A stretch of DNA of 34,855 nucleotides from NCBI GenBank assembly GCA_934098445.1, contig CAKOOW010000007.1, positions 1-34,855 of the forward strand. Reading direction: 5' to 3'. The position numbers were made by a program, and so were the translations under genes. Each line of letters opens with the position of its first letter. Within the stretch, counting starts at the first letter, position 1. Source of the stretch: an uncultured Bacilli bacterium. GTDB taxonomy: Bacteria > Bacillota_I > Bacilli_A > RF39 > UBA660. Shown in pieces: positions 30,359-34,855 of this stretch. Under the pieces are notes generated by a model, which worked only from the letters and a program-made list of their open reading frames with translations, did no database searches and had not been told where the DNA came from.

Positions 30359-31304
30359 CACTATCCATTAAGTAGGAAAAGATTAAATAAGCAGTTTTTA
30401 GGGAGTCATGGCGATAGACATTATCTTCAATTTTAGCAAGGTTATCTGCTATTACTAAGACATTTCTTTTTTGGAGTACCTCTTCATCTAAGATAACAGG
30501 ATCTTTTTGCTCTTTTGTTTGATATTTAGCTTTTAAAGCCTTATCTTTAAGATTTTTATTAGCAATCACTACATCAATGGTATCTTTACCTAGGTAAGAC
30601 TCAAGGATATCGATATGCTGACTTACGGTATAACCATCAGTTTCACCGGGCTGGGTAAATAAATTACAGATATAAAGTTTAGGAGCTTTAGTATTTCTTA
30701 AAGCTTCAATGACTTCTTTAACAATTAAATGAGGAGCAATGCTAGTTAGAAGAGAGCCAGTCGAAAAGATAATTAAATCAGCTTCTTTAATAGCGGTTAG
30801 AACTTTAGGATTTATTTTTATTTCTTTATTGTAGCCAATATGACTAATTTTGCTAGCACATTTAGTAATTTGTTCTTCGCCTAGAATTTTTTTACCAGAG
30901 GCGGTAAAACCTACTAATTCAGCATTATCTTCGGTCAAGGGAAGAATATTGCCTTTAATATCTAATAAATTCATCATAATAGGAATACTATCATTAAAAT
31001 TACCTTTGAGGTCTAAAAGAGCACTTAAAAGAAGATTTTTTACAGAATGATTACCTAAAGTCTTAGATTTAGTAAAACGATAATTTAGAAGATTTACTAA
31101 GTCAGTGTTAGCATTTGACATAGCTAACATTACTTTAGAAATGTCGCCAACGGCAGGAATATTAAAATCTTTGCGAAGGCGGCCGGTAGAGGCACCATTA
31201 TCAGCTACAGAGACAACGGCTGTTATGTCTAGAGGAAAAAGTTTTAATCCTTTTAAAATTTGCGAAAGGCCAGAGCCCCCGCCAAATATTACTATCTTTT
31301 TCAT
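30336..31304 (-). CDS. yvcK: YvcK-type UDP-sugar-binding gluconeogenesis factor
   Basis: CofD-like protein needed for growth on gluconeogenic carbon sources and for correct cell-wall synthesis in B. subtilis; it binds UDP-GlcNAc. Marks: MKKIVIFGGGSGLSQILKGL (nucleotide-binding glycines), SVADNGASTGRLRKDF with the conserved Asp/Asn-Gly, AVGDISKVMLAMS, LIIFSTGSLLTSIAPHLIV and FTQPGETDGYTVSQHI. 322 residues is normal. It is usually flanked by rapZ (yvcJ) and whiA; neither is here. It follows spoIVB by 34 bases on the same strand, with GGTGAT as ribosome site. Confidence 0.94.
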   Translation of the reverse strand: MKKIVIFGGGSGLSQILKGLKLFPLDITAVVSVADNGASTGRLRKDFNIPAVGDISKVMLAMSNANTDLVNLLNYRFTKSKTLGNHSVKNLLLSALLDLKGNFNDSIPIMMNLLDIKGNILPLTEDNAELVGFTASGKKILGEEQITKCASKISHIGYNKEIKINPKVLTAIKEADLIIFSTGSLLTSIAPHLIVKEVIEALRNTKAPKLYICNLFTQPGETDGYTVSQHIDILESYLGKDTIDVVIANKNLKDKALKAKYQTKEQKDPVILDEEVLQKRNVLVIADNLAKIEDNVYRHDSLKTAYLIFSYLMDSEAGNYSK

Positions 31305-31338
31305 ATAATCACCATTACTATTATATAATGGTTAAGTC

Positions 31339-32322
31339 TTAATTACTACTTTTTTCACTTTCTTCTAGCATATTTATAATAGAAATACCATAACCGGTTT
31401 TAACGTTATCAATACTAACATGAGTAACGGCTCCAATTAATTTGCCATTTTGAATAATAGGAGATCCACTCATTCCCTGTACAATACCGCCAGCTTCTTT
31501 AATTAATTCTTCATCCGTTATTTCAAAATAGAAGTTTTTAATTTTATTGTTTTTTTCAATTCTTAAGATATTGATATTGTAAGCTTTTACTTCGTTATGA
31601 TATAAAGAGGTATAAATGGTAGCAACACCTTTTTTTACTTCTTCTATTTTGGCAATGGGAACTAAATTATCCGCATTTACTTCTTTATTAAAGGTACCAA
31701 AGATACCAGCAAAGGTATTTTTATCAATGGTGCCATAGATATCTTTTTTAGAGAAGTTAGTATTAATACTTCCGGGATTACCATTGGTACTTTTAGTAAC
31801 GCTAGTAATAATACTCTTAAAGATATTACCATCATTTATTTTTATAGCCTCATTAGTACTACTATCAACAATGAAATGTCCTAAAGCACCATAGATTTTA
31901 CTCTCAGGATCAATATAAGTAATAGTCCCATTACCTAACATATTATCTTTAACATAGATACCCGTTTTGTAGGTATTATTAGTCTTTTCTAGCTTTAAAT
32001 TAGTAGTATACTCTTTATTATTACGAATATAAGTTATAGAAACGCTATCATCTTTAGCATTATTATTTATTTCATTAACAAGTTCTTTGATATTATTAAC
32101 TGAAATATTATTTACTTTGGTAATATAGTCACCGCTTAATAAATGACTGGAATTATATTCTCCATTTACTTTGTAGAATCCTACTACTAAAACACCCTGC
32201 ATATTAATAGTTATCCCGATATTTTGACCGCCTAAGATTACTTTATCTGAGTAGGCTAAAACTGTAAAAGGAAAACAAAATATGGCTAAACCCACTGTTA
32301 TTTTTTGAATTATCTTTTTCAT
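31339..32322 (-). CDS. spoIVB: SpoIVB serine peptidase (family S55)
   Basis: In B. subtilis SpoIVB is secreted from the forespore and triggers pro-sigma-K processing by cleaving SpoIVFA. Seen: an N-terminal membrane/signal segment (about 8-23), a PDZ domain (about 40-110, LLSGDYITKVNNISV), then the S55 peptidase with H149 (GALGHFIVD), D270 (FEITDEEL) and S285 (GIVQGMSGSPII). The Asp-Ser spacing of 15 equals that of the known D363/S378 pair. 327 residues is shorter than in B. subtilis (about 425). The frame opens at ATG 32334, but GGTGAAG lies just before ATG 32322, which is chosen. The catalytic set looks complete. Confidence 0.92.
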   Translation of the reverse strand: MKKIIQKITVGLAIFCFPFTVLAYSDKVILGGQNIGITINMQGVLVVGFYKVNGEYNSSHLLSGDYITKVNNISVNNIKELVNEINNNAKDDSVSITYIRNNKEYTTNLKLEKTNNTYKTGIYVKDNMLGNGTITYIDPESKIYGALGHFIVDSSTNEAIKINDGNIFKSIITSVTKSTNGNPGSINTNFSKKDIYGTIDKNTFAGIFGTFNKEVNADNLVPIAKIEEVKKGVATIYTSLYHNEVKAYNINILRIEKNNKIKNFYFEITDEELIKEAGGIVQGMSGSPIIQNGKLIGAVTHVSIDNVKTGYGISIINMLEESEKSSN

Positions 32323-32396
32323 AAACTTCACCATTAGTAGTATGAACTTCTTATAAGTATTTATAGTGACAATTTATACCAAAAAAACAAGTATTG

Positions 32397-32624
32397 CTAC
32401 TCGTTTTCAATTTTAAAGTCTTCTAAGGTATTATTGTCAGTTAAAATTTTATTAATGCTTTCTTTAGCATTATTTAATTTTTCGCCACAGATTTTAGCTA
32501 ATTGCATAGCTTCACTATACTTGGCAATAGCCTTATCTAAATCAACATTACCCATTTCTAATTCTTTTACTATACTTTCTAATTCGGTTAAATTTTCTTC
32601 AAAAGTTTTCTCATTCTTGGCCAT
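32397..32624 (-). CDS. xseB: Exodeoxyribonuclease VII small subunit
   Basis: Small helical subunit of exonuclease VII, which degrades single-stranded DNA. 75 residues: KTFEENLTELESIVKELEMGNVDLDKAIAKYSEAMQLAKICGEKLNNAKESI is the full family pattern. AGGAGG is six bases before ATG 32624. It overlaps the end of xseA by 14 bases. Confidence 0.95.
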   Translation of the reverse strand: MAKNEKTFEENLTELESIVKELEMGNVDLDKAIAKYSEAMQLAKICGEKLNNAKESINKILTDNNTLEDFKIENE

Positions 32625-33891
32625 GATTGCCCTCCTTACTTACCACTTTGGCATTAATTACCCCATCTTTTAAGGTGATTTTTAACAAATCATCTTTATT
32701 TATTTTAGCGATACTAGTAACTATCGTATCTTTACTCTTAACAACACTATAACCACTTTCTAAGAGTTTCATTGGATTTAAGATTGTTATTGTCTTTAAA
32801 AGGATATTAAATTGATATTCTTTTCTTTCTAATAATTTTTTTGGTTCTTTAAAGAGAATATTATCAATAATTCTTTGATATTTAAGAGTATCTTCTTTAA
32901 GTTTATTATTAATATATAGATTCAACCTATCTAATAAATTATCTAGTTTCTGTTCTTTAATTTCGTAAATACTTAAAGGATTTTTTAATATCTGCTTTGT
33001 CGTTAGTGTCTTTAAATGACTTTCTTTTTCGTTAAGATTATTTTCCATTGCTTTAGTTATTCTAATCTTTAATTGATTTAAATAATTGTTTAAATCAGTG
33101 AGATTAGGCACTGCCATTTCGGCGGCACCAGTTGGCGTTGGGGCCCTTAAATCAGCCACAAAGTCGGCAATGGTAAAGTCAATTTCATGCCCAACGGCAC
33201 TGATAACGGGAATTTTAGATTCGTAAATAGCCCGGGCTACTATCTCTTCGTTAAAACTCCATAAGTCTTCAATCGAACCGCCTCCACGCCCACAGATAAT
33301 TACATCTAAGTCGTATTCTTGAGCTTTTTTTAACTGTTTAACAATTGATTCTTTCGAACCAGTTCCTTGAACTAAGGCTGGAAAAAGAATAGTTTTAGCA
33401 ATAGGATATCTTCTTTTAATGGTGCTTAAGATATCTCTAATGGCAGCCCCAGTGGGAGCGGTAATAATCCCGATAGTCTTAGGAAATCCGGGAATTGGTT
33501 TTTTATGGTTTTGATCAAAAAGCCCTTCAGCCGCCAGCTTTTTCTTTAGTTTTTCATATTCTAAATATAAGTTTCCAATGCCATCAACATCCATGGTATT
33601 AACATAGATTTGATAAGATCCAGTAGCTTCATAAACACTAATACGACCACTAACTAAAACTTTCATACCGTCTTCTGGTTCAAAGTTGACTTTGGAGGCA
33701 TTAAAATTAAACATAACCGCTGCTATTCTAGAAGACTCATCTTTCAAAGTAAAGTAGAAATGCCCCCTAGTATGATGTTTAAAATTTGAGATTTCTCCTT
33801 TTAAATAAACATTATTTAGATTACCATCGACATCAAATTTAGCCTTAATATAACGATTTAAGTCTGATATTGTAATATAATTAATATCCAT
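32611..33891 (-). CDS. xseA: Exodeoxyribonuclease VII large subunit
   Basis: Catalytic subunit of exonuclease VII. N-terminal OB-fold domain (about 5-100: LNNVYLKGEISNFKHHTRGHFYFTLKD), then the catalytic region with PKTIGIITAPTGAAIRDIL, GRGGGSIEDLWSFNEE and PVISAVGHEIDFTIADFVADLRAPTPTGAAE. A long coiled-coil segment follows (about 265-375), then a C-terminal LESGYSVV box. 426 residues is normal. It starts three bases after the nusB stop. nusB-xseA-xseB clustering is common in Bacillota. Confidence 0.97.
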   Translation of the reverse strand: MDINYITISDLNRYIKAKFDVDGNLNNVYLKGEISNFKHHTRGHFYFTLKDESSRIAAVMFNFNASKVNFEPEDGMKVLVSGRISVYEATGSYQIYVNTMDVDGIGNLYLEYEKLKKKLAAEGLFDQNHKKPIPGFPKTIGIITAPTGAAIRDILSTIKRRYPIAKTILFPALVQGTGSKESIVKQLKKAQEYDLDVIICGRGGGSIEDLWSFNEEIVARAIYESKIPVISAVGHEIDFTIADFVADLRAPTPTGAAEMAVPNLTDLNNYLNQLKIRITKAMENNLNEKESHLKTLTTKQILKNPLSIYEIKEQKLDNLLDRLNLYINNKLKEDTLKYQRIIDNILFKEPKKLLERKEYQFNILLKTITILNPMKLLESGYSVVKSKDTIVTSIAKINKDDLLKITLKDGVINAKVVSKEGNHGQE

Positions 33892-33893
33892 AA

Positions 33894-34286
33894 TTACTCT
33901 TTTATCATCTTATCTAAAACAGCATTAATAATCTTACGAACGGAATCATCTGAATACTTCTTAGCTAGTTCTACAGCTTCATTAATAACTACAATATGTG
34001 GAGTATCTGTATATTTAAGCTCATAGATAGCCATTTTTAAAATAGCGGCTCCAGTCTTATCAATACGATTTATATCCCAGTCTTTTAAATATTTATTAGC
34101 TATTTTGATGATTTCATCTTCATAAGTAATAACCCCATAAACAGTATCTCTAACAAACTCATTATCAATATCAAGATTATCACTAATTATTTCTTCCACA
34201 TTAAAATTAATATGTTGCGATTTATTTATATCAATTTGATATAAAATTATCATTATTTTTTCTCTTAATTCACTTCTCGATTTCAT
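33894..34286 (-). CDS. nusB: Transcription antitermination protein NusB
   Basis: All-helical RNA-binding protein which, with NusE (S10), promotes rRNA antitermination on boxA. 130 residues: RSELREKIMIILYQIDI at the start (arginine-rich helix 1), then the family tail IDKTGAAILKMAIYELKYTDTPHIVVINEAVELAKKYSDDSVRKIINAVLDKM. AAGGAAG lies six bases before ATG 34286. Its place upstream of xseA agrees with other Bacillota. Confidence 0.95.
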   Translation of the reverse strand: MKSRSELREKIMIILYQIDINKSQHINFNVEEIISDNLDIDNEFVRDTVYGVITYEDEIIKIANKYLKDWDINRIDKTGAAILKMAIYELKYTDTPHIVVINEAVELAKKYSDDSVRKIINAVLDKMIKE

Positions 34287-34307
34287 ATATACTTCCTTCT
34301 AAGCAAT

Positions 34308-34855
34308 TTATGCTTTTTTATTTATCATATCTTTTATTTTATATAACTCATTTAAGGCATCAATTGGTCTTAAATTATCCAAATTTAGTTTGGCAATTTC
34401 CCTAGTTATGCTATTATTTTCTTCATATTTTACTGGTTCTTCGTCAACGGTTTTAGGCTCTTCGAGGTCAAAAAGACTTACTTGTTTAATATTAGTCTTA
34501 TTATCCGTTGTTTCATAATTTTTTAGTATTTCAGAGGCTCTTTTAAGCAAGTCTTCTGGCATCTTCGCTAATCTTGCTACATGAATTCCGTAGGACTTAT
34601 CAGCTGGACCACTACTTACTTTATGCAAGAAGGTAACTGTCCCATTTTCTTCATGAGCTTCAACATGAACATTTTTTATCGTTTTAATTTCATTAGCTAA
34701 CACAGTTAATTCATGATAATGGGTAGAAAACAAGGTCTTACATTTAATATTTTTACTAATGTATTCTAAAATAGCTTGAGCAAGACTCATCCCATCGTAA
34801 GTAGCTGTCCCACGTCCTAATTCATCAAATAAGACTAAAGAGTTAGGAGTAGCAT
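34308..34855 (-). CDS. mutS: DNA mismatch repair protein MutS, C-terminal part (runs off the window)
   Basis: The open frame continues past the right edge; the 5' part is missing. The first visible residues are NSLVLFDELGRGTATYDG, the Walker B (D-E) and ABC-type signature region of MutS, followed by MSLAQAILEYI, the FSTHYHELTVLA histidine switch, KVSSGPADKSYGIHVARLAKMP, and the short C-terminal clamp region ending DALNELYKIKDMINKK. The absence of a Smr domain and the DALN.LY.lk ending mark it as MutS1 (mismatch repair), not MutS2. The ATG at 34790 is internal. nusB follows 22 bases downstream. Confidence 0.95.
   Translation of the reverse strand, partial: ATPNSLVLFDELGRGTATYDGMSLAQAILEYISKNIKCKTLFSTHYHELTVLANEIKTIKNVHVEAHEENGTVTFLHKVSSGPADKSYGIHVARLAKMPEDLLKRASEILKNYETTDNKTNIKQVSLFDLEEPKTVDEEPVKYEENNSITREIAKLNLDNLRPIDALNELYKIKDMINKKA

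Noticed and set aside
1..34855. Mycoplasma-like genetic code suggested by the very low GC content
   Set aside because: TGA terminates genes at 3402-3404 and 3629-3631, and tryptophan codons in conserved positions are TGG.
34308..34855. MutS2 (recombination suppressor) rather than MutS
   Set aside because: There is no Smr domain, and the C-terminus has the DALNELYKIK ending typical of MutS1.

Overview
The window is AT-rich DNA from a low-GC member of the Bacillota. It uses the standard bacterial code: TGA ends at least two genes and tryptophan is written TGG, so it is not a Mycoplasma-type genome. SpoVB-, SpoIIM- and SpoIVB-type proteins point to a spore former or a descendant of one. Gene order supports the class Bacilli or a close, genome-reduced relative such as an uncultured gut lineage; the exact lineage is inference.

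Layout. Bases 1-346 hold two dead mobile-element pieces (an IS3-type transposase tail and an ISL3-type transposase head). Next come a one-domain YigZ protein (minus strand) and uvrC, then a two-gene module that resembles a RelE/HigB toxin with an Xre-like partner, coupled to queA. From queA to mnmA (about 3.6-25.8 kb) the order follows a neighbourhood I know from Bacillus subtilis: queA, spoVB, comN, rel, dtd, hisS, 6S RNA, tcdA, rarA, mnmA. Some members are missing (tgt, secDF, recJ, apt, aspS). Others are inserted: an anchored protein and an S41-like protease after dtd, gatCAB plus a glucosaminidase-like protein and a HerA-like ATPase after hisS, and xerD, a ZIP transporter and a regulator before mnmA.

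The right third is mostly on the minus strand: mnmA, spoIIM, mscL, an unknown gene, a sortase, a thioester/Cna-B surface adhesin, yvcK, spoIVB, xseB, xseA, nusB and the 3' part of mutS, which runs off the right edge. A 33-residue membrane protein on the plus strand sits between spoIIM and mscL.

How the genes work together. Many serve tRNA and translation quality: queA, dtd, hisS, gatCAB, tcdA and mnmA. Others serve DNA repair and chromosome maintenance: uvrC, rarA, xerD, xseAB, mutS and perhaps HerA. Stress control is represented by Rel and 6S RNA. The adhesin and sortase form a small surface-display unit.

The points most worth following are: a Rel protein whose hydrolase motif is altered while the synthetase looks intact; a sortase with glutamine where the catalytic arginine is expected, next to an adhesin ending in an IPDTY sorting signal; the toxin-antitoxin-like pair upstream of queA; an unannotated 45-residue Cys-His protein divergent from the ZIP transporter; and a 6S RNA identified from structure and synteny.
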